The notes below the pieces were generated by a model. That model did no database searches, was not told the DNA's origin, and saw only the letters and a program-made list of their open reading frames with translations. A stretch of 64,000 nt of DNA from Haberlea rhodopensis (lineage: Eukaryota > Streptophyta > Magnoliopsida > Lamiales > Gesneriaceae). Below are positions 1 through 11,341 of this stretch, in pieces. The DNA lies in the NCBI GenBank assembly GCA_907163345.1, contig CAJQUN010000001.1, positions 5,890,001-5,954,000 of the forward strand, read 5' to 3'. The position numbers and the translations under genes are program-made. Every line of letters starts with the position of its first letter. Position 1 is the stretch's first letter.

Positions 1-740
1 ACATTTTAATTCCCCAAAAATTAGCTACTCAACTCCCAAATTCACCAAAAACTCCAATCCTTGTATACCCAAACAGAAATATTCACTAATTCATGGATAT
101 GTAGAAGGGTTGAAACAGAATACCATGGAAATCTAAGTGATATTGTAGAATTTGCTTGAGTTCCTTCTTTTTGATGAAATCTCCCAATTCAGCTTTGGAT
201 CTGCAAATCTGTTGCAAAAAATGTAATTAGAAGAAGCTTTGAAGCATAAATTGCAAGATTTGTGAGTTTGTGGGAAAGATTATAGAAGGAATTTGGGGAT
301 TAGAGCAAAGAAGACGATTTTTTCTATGAAAATACCGGGAGGGTTTTTTTTTTCTTTTGGATTTCTGTTGACATCTATCCTTTAAAAACGAAAATTTTTG
401 TTGCTCGATCGATCGAGCGAGACATAAAAGTTTTTCTTTTTATACCTATTTCGATCGATCGAGTTTGATCTCTCAATCAATCGGAAACTCCAGATTTTTT
501 TTTCTTTTTGTAACCCATGGTCGATCGATCGAGCTTTAATCTCGATCGATCGTTCCAGACCATTTTTCATAAGAAAAATTTCAATGTTCGATCCGCCCCA
601 CCAATTGGATTCATTCCATTTTTCTGCATTTGAAAATTAACGCACGGAGTTAGGCTCGAAAAATTAAAATAACAAAAAATAAAAAATTTGAACTAAAAAT
701 GAAAACAAACAAGAGATAGAGAGAAGAAAGTTCTTAATTT
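1..740 (-). repeat. LTR-like debris downstream of a gypsy gag
   Basis: This stretch lies downstream of the minus-strand gag at 771-1998. Positions 403-556 hold four copies of a CGATCGATCG word, the same word that clusters in the U3 part of the LTR at 2259-3786 and in other LTRs of this window. No reading frame has recognisable domain content. I infer that it is part of an LTR, or of the 3' end of the same or a neighbouring element, with the rest outside the window. The exact boundaries are not visible. Confidence 0.4.
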
Positions 741-770
741 ATAGTCCCAAGCTGGACTGCCACCTCCTTC

Positions 771-1998
771 TCAGTGGTCCAATTTTGCTTGCTCCTTCGG
801 GTTTTTTACTGTATCAGTAGGTAGTGTCCCTTGAGCTCGTCCATGAATAATAGATGCAAGTTGTCCTACTTGTACCTCTAAGTTTTTTATAGATGCATCC
901 TGATTTTGCATCCTAGTTTCTGTTGATGATATTAACTTGGTCAAGAGCTCCTCCATACTCGGCTTATGTACATATCCCGATTGTTGTTGTGAGTTCAACA
1001 CGTTGTTTTGGTTGGACCATTGCAAATTTGGATTATTCCTCTATCCCGGATTGTAAGTATTGGAGTATGGGTTATTGGGCTTCTTGTTTCCTACATAGTT
1101 AGCATCTTCATTAGACTGAGTAAATGGATTACCTGCCTGGCATTCGATGCTAGGATGATTGCTTCCACATAAGTCACAATTGATAACTTGAGCTTGCATC
1201 GCTGTCATGCTCATGCTATCTATCTTTTTTTTTCAATGCTTCCAACTGTGCCGAAAGAGCAGTGATGCTGTCAATTTGATGAACTCCACTCGGTTTCTTT
1301 GGCACATTCCTCTCCGATTGCCATTGATAGCTATTAGAAGCCATCTCTTCCAAGAGTTCATAAGCTGCTTTCGGTGTTTTACGCATGATGGGTCCTCCTG
1401 AGGTTGCATCAATCATAGAACAGTTAGATGAAAATAAAAAGTTATAAAAGGTTTGTACCTGGAGCCAAATAGGAAGACCATGATGTGGGCATCTCCTAAG
1501 CAAGTCCTTGAAACGATCCCACGCCTCATATAAAGTTTCAGGATCATATTGCCCAAACGTGGTGATATCGTTTCTCATCTTTGCAGTTTTGGAAGGGGGA
1601 AAATATTTAGACAAGAACGCTTGTGTCATCCCCTCCCAAGTGGTAATAGATCCTGCAGGTAAAGAATTTAACCAAGCTTTAGCTTTATCTTTTAATGAAA
1701 AGGGAAATAACCGTAACCTGATGGCGTCGTCAGAAACGCCATTGTGTTTGAAGGTGTCACAAATCTCCAAGAAGTTGGAGATGTGAGCGTTTGGGTCATC
1801 AGTGGCTACTCCCCCAAACATCACTGAATGCTGGATCATCTGAATTATTGTCGGCTTTATCTCAAAATTGTTGGCTCGAATACTTGGCCTCGTAATGCTT
1901 GACAGTGATCCATGTAAAGCTGGTTGAGCAAAATCCATCATAGATCTTGGATTCGGTGCTTCATTATTCGCGCCCCATTCTTGATTGTTATCCGCCAT
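771..1998 (-). pseudogene. Ty3/gypsy gag, frameshifted
   Basis: Minus-strand gag polyprotein of an LTR retrotransposon, the capsid protein that would package element RNA. The first 260 codons (1998 to 1216) contain the retrotransposon gag core: the segments RLRLFPFSLKDKAKAWLNSL and WEGMTQAFLSKYFP, then an ETLYEAWDRFKDLLRRCPHH stretch typical of Athila/Tat-type gag. The frame is lost in a T-rich tract near 1220-1230. It resumes in another frame through a CDLCGSNHPSIEC zinc knuckle (about 1150-1190) and a C-terminal coiled segment (1025 to 771), with a TAG at the expected YNPGW position near 1043. No protease, reverse transcriptase or integrase follows in the window. The primer site and LTR just upstream fix the orientation. 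The ATG at 1996-1998 is the natural start, about 240 bp from the primer site. Confidence 0.85.
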
Positions 1999-2234
1999 TG
2001 TTCGAGCTTCCCTTATTTTCCTTAGACACGTTCGCTCAATTTATGGGTCAAACGGCTCGAGTGTGGGGTTGCTACTCCTTAGCATGCACCAAGAGGATGA
2101 CTACCTGTAAAAATCAACCCAAAAGGATAAACACAAATGTAGTAAACCCAACGGTCAAAAGTGACAAACAAACAAAACAAAAATAAATGGCTAAATTACA
2201 ATTAACTAATCTCGTATGATATTATACAAATTAG

Positions 2235-2252
2235 TCCCCGGCAACGGCGCCA
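2235..2252 (-). promoter_or_regulatory. Primer binding site, tRNA-Asp type
   Basis: The plus strand reads TCCCCGGCAACGGCGCCA, identical in form to the 3' end of plant tRNA-Asp. On the minus strand it is therefore a TGGCGCC... primer site for first-strand synthesis. It sits six bases inside the LTR edge at 2259, as expected for a gypsy element read right to left. Confidence 0.9.
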
Positions 2253-2258
2253 AAAACT

Positions 2259-3786
2259 TGATCGCTTTTATTTTAAACAATTAATTCGAGTGTAGCGATT
2301 TTAGACCGCAAGTGCACGGTGCCAAGTTTTAGTATAGTGATTTAGAAATAAGGATGTCGTACCCACAGGGACTAACGTATAAGTACCAAATAAAATTAGC
2401 AAAATTATATTTAGCCTGCGAAATATATGAATAATTATCTAATTAAACTAAAAACTTAAAAACTCAAAACTATATCAACTCCTTTGAAGATGCGAAGGAA
2501 TTCCACTCGAGAAATTTATCAAGATGTTGGTTCAATTGTGTTATCGTCAATGATTTGTTTGTAAGAATAATTACTACCCAATTAATTCTTAAGGTGCGGG
2601 ATTCCCTAATATAATCAATACACTTTCTCAAGCTATATTGGAACTAATATTAAATTGAAACAATTAACTCTCATTCACTTAAACCAATTTAATATTGAAT
2701 AAATCTCGATGAAACCGTTAACTTTAAATCTTTCAATTCAAATTGATCACGTATGTGATTTAATCTCCCGATCTAAATCTTTAACGTACACCACGAATTA
2801 TTATAGCGTATTATAATTTTATCTCTCGATCTCAATTATAATTCACAAATTCAATCAAAGTTAGCAAGGCTTTGATAGCATTAAGATTATAATTCATGCA
2901 CAAAAGAATTAATCCACTCAAACACATTCAAATCAATGACTCAATCACAATCTTCCATAACCTTGATAAAATAAACTTAATTTATATTCAAATCAAACTA
3001 AAAAGATGTATAATTGTTTCTCAACCTCATAAACATCAATAAATTTGAAAATCAAAACAACTAAAGTTTAGAAGTACGATAACGTAGGAGTCGAATCTGT
3101 GCGTTGAACGTTACTTCTTCTCTTGCTTCCTTCCTTGCACTTCAAAGGCTTTTTCTCTAAATTTGTATTGTTGTTGGAGGATGAAAGGAGGCTGAAATAT
3201 GGTGTATGATATGATATTGGGTCTGATATTTCATCCTCTAATTCGTGCTCTAGGTCCCTTATTTATAGAAGAGGAGGTGGATGGAAGTGTTCCCAATAGA
3301 TCAAACTCAATCAAGTTTTTTTTTTTTTTTCTGAAAATTCTGTTGCTCGATCGATCGGTAATATTGTCTCGATCGATCGAGCACTTTAAACTCTCGGCCC
3401 TGACTTTTTCTGCCTCGCTCGATCGATCGAGCATAAACTGCCGATCGATCGAGCTTTCTTCAATCTCGCTTGATAATTCTCTGCCATGCTCGATCGATCG
3501 AGCATAAGTTTCCGATCGATCGAGCTCTTCTTTTTCTTGTTGGCCAAAACTCTGTCTCCTTCGATCGATCGCGTTCCACGTCCGATCGATCGGTCATGTC
3601 AGAATCCAAATTCTTCAATTATTGCCTCGGTTTGATCCATTTTCTTCATTCTAGCTTAATTCTTCCACTTTCCACCTAGATTCCTGAAACAACCAAATAA
3701 ATATCAAAAAACGTAACATCATCCCAGAATCTACACGAAAATATATACATACCATTGTAAAATACACGTAATATTCAACCCTATCA
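2259..3786 (-). repeat. 5' LTR of minus-strand gypsy element, 1528 bp
   Basis: The segment is bounded by TGATCGC at the left and CCCTATCA at the right, so it runs TG to CA on either strand. It abuts the tRNA-Asp-type primer site. Read on the minus strand, eight CGATCGATCG-type words lie at 3345-3593 and a TATA-like CTATAAAT at 3262-3269, so the cluster is in U3 about 80-330 bp upstream of the TATA. The inner end shares the wording ACCGCAAGTGCACGGTG with the solo LTR at 25289-26669, showing family relationship. No second copy of this LTR is in the window, so the target duplication cannot be checked. Confidence 0.85.
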
Positions 3787-5189
3787 GGCACGTTGCTGAT
3801 GTCCTCCGTCTGGATATGTCTAATACGGGTGTGTCCCTGAGGGTGTGAGGAGTTTATGTAAATTTATTTGATTTCAATCTAGCATGGTTATGTGTTTCAT
3901 AGTTTCGTTTAATGTGTTGGTTTATGTTACTGGATATGAACTGGTGGTATCTATATATATTTTCAATATATGTCTATTGGTATTGTTGGTATGTTCCTAG
4001 TATGATGAAGTCATTCCAAAAATTTTAGGGCTGCATGTTAATAAATGTTAACCAAATCTTCCGCTGTTTAAGCTATAATTATTATTATGTGATCATTAAC
4101 ACATGATTTGGGTTGAGCCCTCACATACCACATACAGTCTGTCATGTTACCAATCTTCTAATATACAGCCCCTTATTTTGGGGTCCATTTGCCACATCAA
4201 CATCATTATTCATTTATATTTATCGCGTTAATGTAACTCCCAAAATAATTATTAAAAAACTAAATAAATTAAGAATTATAATTAAAATATTACAATAATA
4301 ATTAATAAAAATTACAACTCAATTAAAATGAAAAAATTGTCATTAAACAGTCTTGTAGCTCCTTCTACACGTTTTTGATCTGTGTCGTGGCACTTGCAGC
4401 TCTGGGCTTGTTAATTCGGCAACAAGGAAAGCGCTTAATTCTAAAATTGAACCATAGTCAATATCTTCACTAGAAAACATGATTACGAAATCTGAAGCCA
4501 TTGAAATATGTATTTAAAATAATATAGAACAAAATCATTGTGGGAGAAATGAGTGAGATAAATATTAGGATTTTTAATTTAATAAAATTTAAAAATTAAA
4601 AAACAATTTTTTAAAAAAAGTATTTTTACAACTACTTTATTTTTTAATTTTTTTTTACGATAGTTTTATTTTTATAATTATTTAAATTAAAAACATTACA
4701 ATTTATAAAAAATAAAAAATAAAATAAAATAGAGTCGTTCTAGTCAAAAAAGCCCAACAACTCTTTAACCGCTGAGGGGCTTAGAAAACTAAGCCCACAT
4801 GGACTTAATTGCATTCAGCCCCATTATATGAGATGTTGTAATTCAGCCCACCATTGTGTACATGATCTTAGTGTTAGAATCCGAGAATGTTGGGCAATCT
4901 TCGATTGTGCCTTCATTTTGAAGAGTCGTTGTAATTCGATCCCATTACGCCCAGTTGAAAGACATTACTTACAAGAATTTTTGAATTGAATCGACCACTT
5001 TACTCATTAAATAAATAAATAACACTACGAGTACTATTTATCACGAGACACGCCAACGCAAAACATTGTCATCGCTGCTGACGTTGTGACTATAACTGCT
5101 CTTTGTTGTTTGGTAAGCTTGCGACATTGAAAGAAAAAAAATGATTTCTAAATATGTTGGAAAAATGTGCTTAACGGATTTAAATTAAG
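3787..5189. other. AT-rich spacer without recognised gene
   Basis: No long reading frame or LTR end is visible. Several stretches (about 4250-4340 and 4555-4730) are nearly pure A/T. The only item of note is the 52-codon minus-strand ORF at 4343-4501. GGGGCT/AGCCCC words recur near 4163, 4775 and 4820, but no convincing terminal inverted repeats could be paired. Confidence 0.5.
4343..4501 (-). CDS. Short hypothetical ORF, 52 aa
   Basis: An uninterrupted ATG-to-TAA frame of 52 codons in an otherwise AT-rich stop-dense region. It begins MASDFVIMFSSEDIDYGSIL and ends in a basic tail, RHRSKTCRRSYKTV. The acidic-then-basic layout faintly recalls the extreme N-terminus of plant Harbinger-type nucleases, but it is too short to assign. 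No promoter, splice site or neighbouring transposase is visible. It could be a transposon scrap or chance. Confidence 0.25.
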   Translation of the reverse strand: MASDFVIMFSSEDIDYGSILELSAFLVAELTSPELQVPRHRSKTCRRSYKTV

Positions 5190-5783
5190 CATAGAAAAAT
5201 TGAAATTTACAAATGGAGGAAAAAACTGGTGAAACCGGACAAGAAAGCACTACCCGACAAAACCTAGGCAGTAGCACATGCACTGGGTGGGGTGTTTCTG
5301 TCAAACTAACGAAAACTGGTTTCTTCTGAAGGGTTATGCACTCTTTCGTGTATATATACGATTTTTCATGGAAAAACACTTCCAAAAGGTGTATTTTGTT
5401 GGTGCCTTCTGATATACTACATAAGGAACATCCCATGTTTGAATTAATAAACTTTTTGCAAGCTCAAAATCAAGTTTTTGAGAGCAAAATTCATGCATAT
5501 TCATCTTGTTCATCTCCCATTTTTTTGAAGTGCTTTTAAACATTTATGGTTTGAGGATTTGTTATTTGCTGTGCTCTTATCACAAATCGTAGTCGTTGTA
5601 CCTTGAAAAACGAATTGTCATTGCTACCGTAAGCACAATAACGGAGCAATATCGTTTCAAGGATAAAGAGTTAAACTCTTGCCTCGACATCCTACAAAGT
5701 CATTGTTACATTGCTTGCTATTATTCCTAATATATACATCCCTACTAAGATTCCTACAATCTTGAAACAATATCTAGTAACAA
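5190..5783 (+). repeat. Copia LTR and leader remnant
   Basis: The sequence from about 5480 to 5780 matches, word for word with many substitutions, the minus-strand sequence at about 63080-62830: TTTGAAGTGCTTTTAAAC, GAGGATTTGT, TATCACAAATC, then GTCATTGTTA before the gag start. The two are copies of one copia family. A TATATATAC box lies near 5350. The left boundary is not sharp, so 5190 is approximate. Confidence 0.6.
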
Positions 5784-7200
5784 ATGGATTCATCAAGTGG
5801 AACAACAGCTACCATACATCATGGAGAAAGGCCTAAGAAGTTCAACATAACCGACTTCAAGAGATGGCAACAAAAGATGTTTTACTTGACCACACTAAGT
5901 TTGGCAAGGTTCTTAACCGATGATGCTCCTACAGTTGAAGATGGAGAAAAATACACCCAAAAAAGGCTGCACTTGATGTATGGAATCAAAACGGCTTCCT
6001 TTGCAAGAACTACATCCTAAACGGGTTAGAAAATAAATTATATAATGTTTATTGTCTTATGAAAACAACAAAGGAAATATGGGAATCTCTGGAAAGAAGT
6101 ACATATCCGAGGATGCCGGCATGGAGAGATTCATTGTTGGACAGTTCATGGATCTCAAGATAGTTGACACCAAGCCGGTGATGGAGCAAGTGCAAGATTT
6201 ACAGGAGCAAGTGCAAGATTTATAGGTGATCTTGCATGAAATTCATGCGGAGGGAATGAATCTAAGGGATTCATTCCAAGTGACCGCGATGATTGAAAAG
6301 GTGCACCCTATGTAGAAGAACTTTAAGAACTATCTCAAATATAAGCGAAATGAGATGAGACTTGAAGACCTTGTGGTTCGGTTGTGAATCGATAAGGACA
6401 ACAAGACATCCGAGAGGAAGGCGGGTAGGCACCAGATGGAAGCACGGGTTAACTTGGTTGAACAACGTACCAGATCAAAGCGAAAGTTTGACGGTAATGC
6501 CTGCAAAAGTGGAAAGGCGAAAAAGTTCAAGGGAAAGTGTTATAAATGTGGGAAGCCAAACCATCTAGCTAAGGATTGTCACAACAAAATAGATAATCGA
6601 GGGAAAGCAAAAGTCAAGCCAATATAACCGAAGAAGACAACCTGTCAGACGGTTTATCTGATCTCATGCTTACCGCTTGATTTATATGATGAATTTGACA
6701 AGGATTGTATGATACAAACTTAGTGTTTGAATAAAAGGTTAGATGAAAAATCTTTTTTGATTGAATGTAAAGATGATTATACGTCTATGAAAGCAATAAA
6801 ATTATGTTATTACTAATTTGATTGAATCTTATGATTGGTGGCTTGATTGTTCAAATCATGTACATCATAATTCACTACGAGAATTTTTAATGTTATTATT
6901 GCTTTCTTTGGAAGTTAACTTAAAATATAAGTGTGGCTTGTGTAGAGGATAAGTTAACAAACAGCCATTCCATTTGACAAAAGAAATGTAACATTTTTAA
7001 AAGTGACTCACAATGATGATTGCGATTGAAAGTTTGTGCAAACTAGAAGTGTGGAAAAAGTAATGTGTTACTTTATCGATTATTGCATAAGATATTATTA
7101 TTATTGGCTACGAAGCAAAGACAAAGTCATGAAAGTGTTTGAACACTATAAGAATGCTGTTGAAGACCGATAAAGCAAATGAGTTTTGCAATGAGGAATT
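5784..7200 (+). pseudogene. Degenerate Ty1/copia gag-protease-integrase
   Basis: The gag begins at the ATG at 5784 (HHGERPKKFN then a WQQKM segment, the UBN2-type copia gag), matching the gag at 62795 downward on the minus strand. It breaks by frameshift within about 100 codons. Later pieces lie in other frames: the NYILNGLEN segment near 6010, a CYKCGKPNHLAKDC zinc knuckle at about 6539-6580, a broken protease-like WWLDCSNHVHHN near 6840, a GAG-pre-integrase-like CGLC...KQPFHLTKE near 6930-6990, and an integrase-like TFIDYCIRYYY near 7072-7105. Stops occur throughout, so this is an old dead copy. No reverse transcriptase follows directly. The RNase H scrap at 10780-11110 may be its far end, separated by the gypsy insertion at 7766. 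Confidence 0.8.
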
Positions 7201-7765
7201 GTGATTTGATTCTATTTGTGTTGTATAAACATTTTACGCTTAAGACTTGAATTTGCAAGATATTTAATCTTGAATTCAAGTTTTATAATATTTGTATTCT
7301 TAAAATTCAAATGGTGAATCGAATGCCACAATTGTTTGCATGGGGTGTTGATCTCTCATAAAGTTGATTCTATTTAAAATTTATAAGCATGATACGCTTA
7401 AAGCTCGTACTTGCAAGACATAAAATCTTGAATTCGAGTTTTATAAGTTTGGACGTTTAAAATGGAAATAGTGAATCTTACTCGAGAGTATTATCCAAGT
7501 TCAAATTTTGTAAGCAAAGCGCGCTTCAGTCAAAAGTTTGCAAGAATTTTATTTATAAATTACTAACGCTTAGAATTTGAAACTTGAAAGATAAACGCCA
7601 ATTAAATCTTGATAAGTTCGAGATTACAAAAAATTATGGGGCGAAAATTCTATTGGTCATCCATATCCTAAGTACCACACTTATGTATTGACGGAAATCC
7701 TTATGAGTTAAGGACAAAATTTCCTACAAATATTGAAAGCGTGGGGGTGTTTTACTTAAGTAAGC
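7201..7765 (+). repeat. Degenerate direct repeats, about 130-160 bp period
   Basis: Three loosely similar blocks start near 7215, 7375 and 7500. Each has a TATAAxCAT...GCTTAA word, then GCAAGA...AAATCTTGAATTC and AGTTTTATAA. The third is the most diverged. No coding potential is seen. They may be internal repeats of the degraded copia 3' region or a local duplication. Confidence 0.4.
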
Positions 7766-8900
7766 TGATGTGCATTTTTGCACTTATATTTTATCCTATT
7801 TTCTTATACTTTTATTTTAGTATTCGAGCAGAATTACGTGTTTTGTTCTTGTTTTTCTTATTTTGTAGGAATCCTAGAAATGGAATATTGTATGATTAAA
7901 AGAGATGACAATTACATAAATTTGACAAGAATTCAAAGTAGGGGCCACAACAATATTGGAGGAGAATTGACTAGGCTCACGTGATTCTTCGACACACAAG
8001 TGTTGAAGGAAGATTTTATTATCTTAGGAGAAGATATTTACCAATTAAAAATGGAGATTTACGTTTATAAAAGGAGGACGTACAAGAAGGATTTTTTGGG
8101 TCGGAACATAGAGAGACGCACGAGACTGGAATTCACGTTATTTTCAAAGAAGATTTCTTAGGGACGTACGAGGAGAGCACAACCGAGATACCAAGAATGG
8201 GAGGAGATACCGGGGACTGAGGGCCATCTTCATATTCGTTTGATTATCTTTTCCTTTATGTTTATGATGATTCATGACATGTCTATGTGTTTATTTAATT
8301 TATTCATGAACCAATTTATTATTTTAGAGTTAGACGTATCTTGACTTGAAACTATGTCGTTGATTATTGATTGAATATATTTTGGTTTTTCGTTTGGTTT
8401 ATTTGTGATTCCTGATTTGAATGTGTTTCAATTAACTGATCACTAGTTGAATCATCATATTTATTTAGAATATATCACTCGAGAGAGGGGGTTTTGAATA
8501 GAACTGTAGGAATTTAAATCGTTGGAAGTATATATAGTCGAGAGACATATAACTCCAACGAAGCCATAGAACGAATCTAGCGCTATTGAAATTGTTTAAT
8601 AATTTATCTTAGGTGGACATATCAAGATGATTGTTGAATGATTATTTCTATTTAACACTTGAGAGAGGTAATAGAATAACATAGGATTTGAGGTTAATAA
8701 ATTAGAAGAACACGACATAGTGGATAGTTGAGTGAAGTCGAACCTCTAGAATCCGTTCTCATTGATTTTCTCCACTTAAATCCTTCATCTTATAATTTGT
8801 TTCTGAAATTACCTTAGTTTCGAGACGCAATTTGAGCACATTGGTCAAATTATATAAGTTATTGTGAATTGAGAGTAGTCTAGAACTTGCTTTAGTACCA
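7766..8900 (+). repeat. Left LTR of a gypsy deletion derivative
   Basis: Starts TGATGTGCATTTTTGCAC and is co-linear with the LTR starting at 9921 over most of the first ~450 bp, with clear matches such as CAGAATTACGTGTTTTGTTC and ACGTACGAGGAGAGCACAAC. Relative to that copy it lacks about 255 bp (the 10121-10375 segment). Its right part (8470-8700) has the repeated GAGAGAGG and AGTCGAGAGAC words seen in LTR U5 regions. No primer site follows, so the junction to the inner part near 8750-8900 is probably a deletion. Confidence 0.65.
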
Positions 8901-9920
8901 TTTGAGGCGAAATACAGGCATATGTGGCTTAGGAATGATTTAGACAATTTTTGATACGTTTGAAGCCACCAAATGACATTATTTTATCCCTAGTTACCCT
9001 TTTGAGCTTTTTGAAAATGAATGGTGTGTGCATAATGACCCCCATTCACCATCGTTTCGAAATCCACATCAACCACATTGTTGATAGCGTATACACTATT
9101 TTCTACCTTCAAGTGAGTAATCCCCTATTGCGCTTTAAAGTTTCAAAAATCTCTCGTGATCGTATTTGTATAAAATTGATGGAGAGAAATAATGAAAAAA
9201 TGGGCAAGAATGCAAAGAAATTTTTTGCAGAGGTGAAGAAAATAGCGATTGGAAGAACGAGAAAAATAATGAGGTGAATGATTAGGTGGGTGAGAAAGGA
9301 GGGTGGAAAAAAAATCGATGAATCGTCAATAAGAGAAGTTGAAAATTGATATGAGAGTGCGTAACATGGTTATATATGACTTTCTCTCTTGCTTTGAATA
9401 TCCAATCTTTTTAGTGTACCCATGAGTCAAGGCCTTACATTGTAATCCAATTAAGGCCTATAGACCGAACCACATTCGTCTAATATACTATTGGAGAATG
9501 TTATGAATAGTAAGCTTATGGACACTCGAGTAACACTTGTAATGAATATGATTTTGACATTCACACACACGTCTCATTACCTTGATTTGATGCATTGTTT
9601 ATTGTTTATAAAAGTTATATTCCTTCTATGAACAATGCAATTAAACCTATACCTTGAAAAGTCCTATTGATTTGTATGAATAAGGATTGCTTTGAGTTAA
9701 TGGTTAAATGGAAGTGGTAGCACACACACTTGAGAACTCTTGAGTATAGTAGTATGCATACTTGACTTGAAATTTTTAGACCATTGATCTTCGAGGCCAA
9801 TTTGCAATTATAACATTTTATGACTTGTGTTAGTAGTTTATTTTCTTTATTTCTTTTATTTTTAGTTTTTTTCTATTTCTATTTTGCTCGGGACTAGCAA
9901 GGTTTAAGTTTGGGGGGATT
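8901..9920 (+). mobile_element. 3' inner part of gypsy element with polypurine tract
   Basis: Non-coding 3' region of an Athila/Tat-type gypsy element. It contains the ATTTTATCCCTAGTTACCC word (8980-8998) common after the integrase in this group. It ends in a textbook polypurine tract, AAGTTTGGGGGGATT (9906-9920), that directly abuts the TGATAATTGC start of the next LTR. The 108-codon frame at 8951-9277 has no recognisable domain and I do not call it a gene. Gag and pol are missing, so the element could not move by itself. Confidence 0.65.
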
Positions 9921-10608
9921 TGATAATTGCATATCTGCACTTATATTTTATTCTATTTTCTTATACTTTCATTTTGATTTTCAAGCAGAATTACGTGTTT
10001 TGTTCTTGTTTTTGTTATTTTGTAGGAATCTCAGAAATGAAATATTTTATGATTAAAAGAGGTGAAAAATACATAAATTTGACAAGAATTCAAAGTAGGG
10101 GCCACAACAATGTTGGAGGAGATTTTTAGAGGAATTTTTCGTGAACAGATAAGAGAATTAACGAGAGAGGAATTCACGCATGCAGATTTGGAAACATTCT
10201 CTTATAAATACTTGGACGTGAACCGAGAATTAAGGGACTTTATATTTTAAGGAGATTTGGTGGAATTGAGGGATTATTTTATTGGGGGATATCATTGACT
10301 TACAATTTAAAGGACGTAAATTAAGGAAAGAAGAGATTTTGATTGGCCAAGATTTTGGGGATGAGAATTGACTAGACTCACGTGATTCTTCGACACACAA
10401 GAGTTGAAGGAATATTTTATTATCTTAGGAGAAGATATTTACCAATTAAAAAAAAGACTCACGTTTATAAAGGGGGACGTACAAGAAGGATATTTTGGAA
10501 CGGAACATAGAGAGACGCACCAGACGGGAGTTCACGTAACTTTCAGAGAAGATTTCTTAAGCGACGTACGAGGAGAGCACAACCGAGATACCAAGAAAGG
10601 GAGGAGAT
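9921..10608 (+). repeat. Right LTR of the gypsy derivative, truncated
   Basis: Begins TGATAATTGCATATCTGCAC directly after the polypurine tract and aligns to 7766 onward. Similarity to the left LTR stops near 10608 (GGGAGGAGAT), where the left copy continues into its second half. The rest of this LTR is missing and the next DNA is copia-derived. Confidence 0.7.
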
Positions 10609-10619
10609 CGATTGAGATG

Positions 10620-11160
10620 GTGGCATGTTGTGGAAATCTTCTACGCAAACGTATATATCTCAATCCACAATGAAATGAAGTTCCCGGAGACCCGTGCATT
10701 CAAGGGGGGAGAGCCCTTAGTATCAACAAAGGGCTCTTGGGTCAATTACTATATTCTATGTTTTTCTCTGATATAGCGAATAATAAGGGAAGATTTCACT
10801 GCTGCATTAGATGAGGAGGTCAAACAGCTTCAAGGTTTCTTAGAAGAAATTCCGAGTTGGAGATAACTTGTGCCTGCAATTATAATACACTGTGACAGCC
10901 AATATACTGTAGCAAGGGCACAAGGTAGAATGTACAATGGTAGGTCTCAACATTTAAGTCGTATACATAATACCATATGCCAATGATCTCTGTAGACATA
11001 ATCATAATTGGTTATGTGAGAAAACCGTGGATCCACTCATGATTGGTTAACCAAGATATCATGCAAAAGTTTATTGAGTGGAATGTGGTTAAAACCCTAT
11101 AATTAAAATCTCTTTTTCGCTCTCTGAACCTTTGTTTTGAGAAAACATGATTTATCACAA
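10620..11160 (+). pseudogene. Copia RNase H remnant
   Basis: Plus-strand scraps of the C-terminal copia polyprotein. A frame near 10788-10850 has EFTAALDEEVKQLQ, then HCDSQYTVARAQG at about 10887-10925, the RNase H segment with its HCDS aspartate. This is followed by an NGRSQHLSRIHNTI-like stretch and a frame-shifted tail around 11020-11095 in the position of the usual ADPLTK end. Many stops. It may be the distal end of the copia remnant at 5784-7200. Confidence 0.65.
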
Positions 11161-11341
11161 TTGCTTCCGCAGCTGTTGGAAGCCAAGTTGGTTACACCCA
11201 TACTTACCAGTGTGACTATAGATCCAAGATCTAGGTACAAAAGGGTGATAAGGGTGTAGCCTGAAGAAAGGGTACGGGGATAGGTAAAAGACTTTTAATG
11301 ATTCCTAAGATATATAATGATATATTGGAGTATAACGTGAT

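Noticed and set aside
3345..3593. Regularly spaced CGATCGATCG words as a CRISPR-like array
   Set aside because: Words are only 10-14 bp, spacing is irregular, they lie in LTRs, and the DNA is from a plant.
4060..4960. Possible MITE bounded by GGGGCT/AGCCCC words
   Set aside because: No pair of ends could be aligned as inverted repeats and no target duplication was found.
8951..9277. 108-codon ORF in the gypsy derivative
   Set aside because: No domain, no gag or pol similarity, and it sits in the non-coding 3' region of the element.
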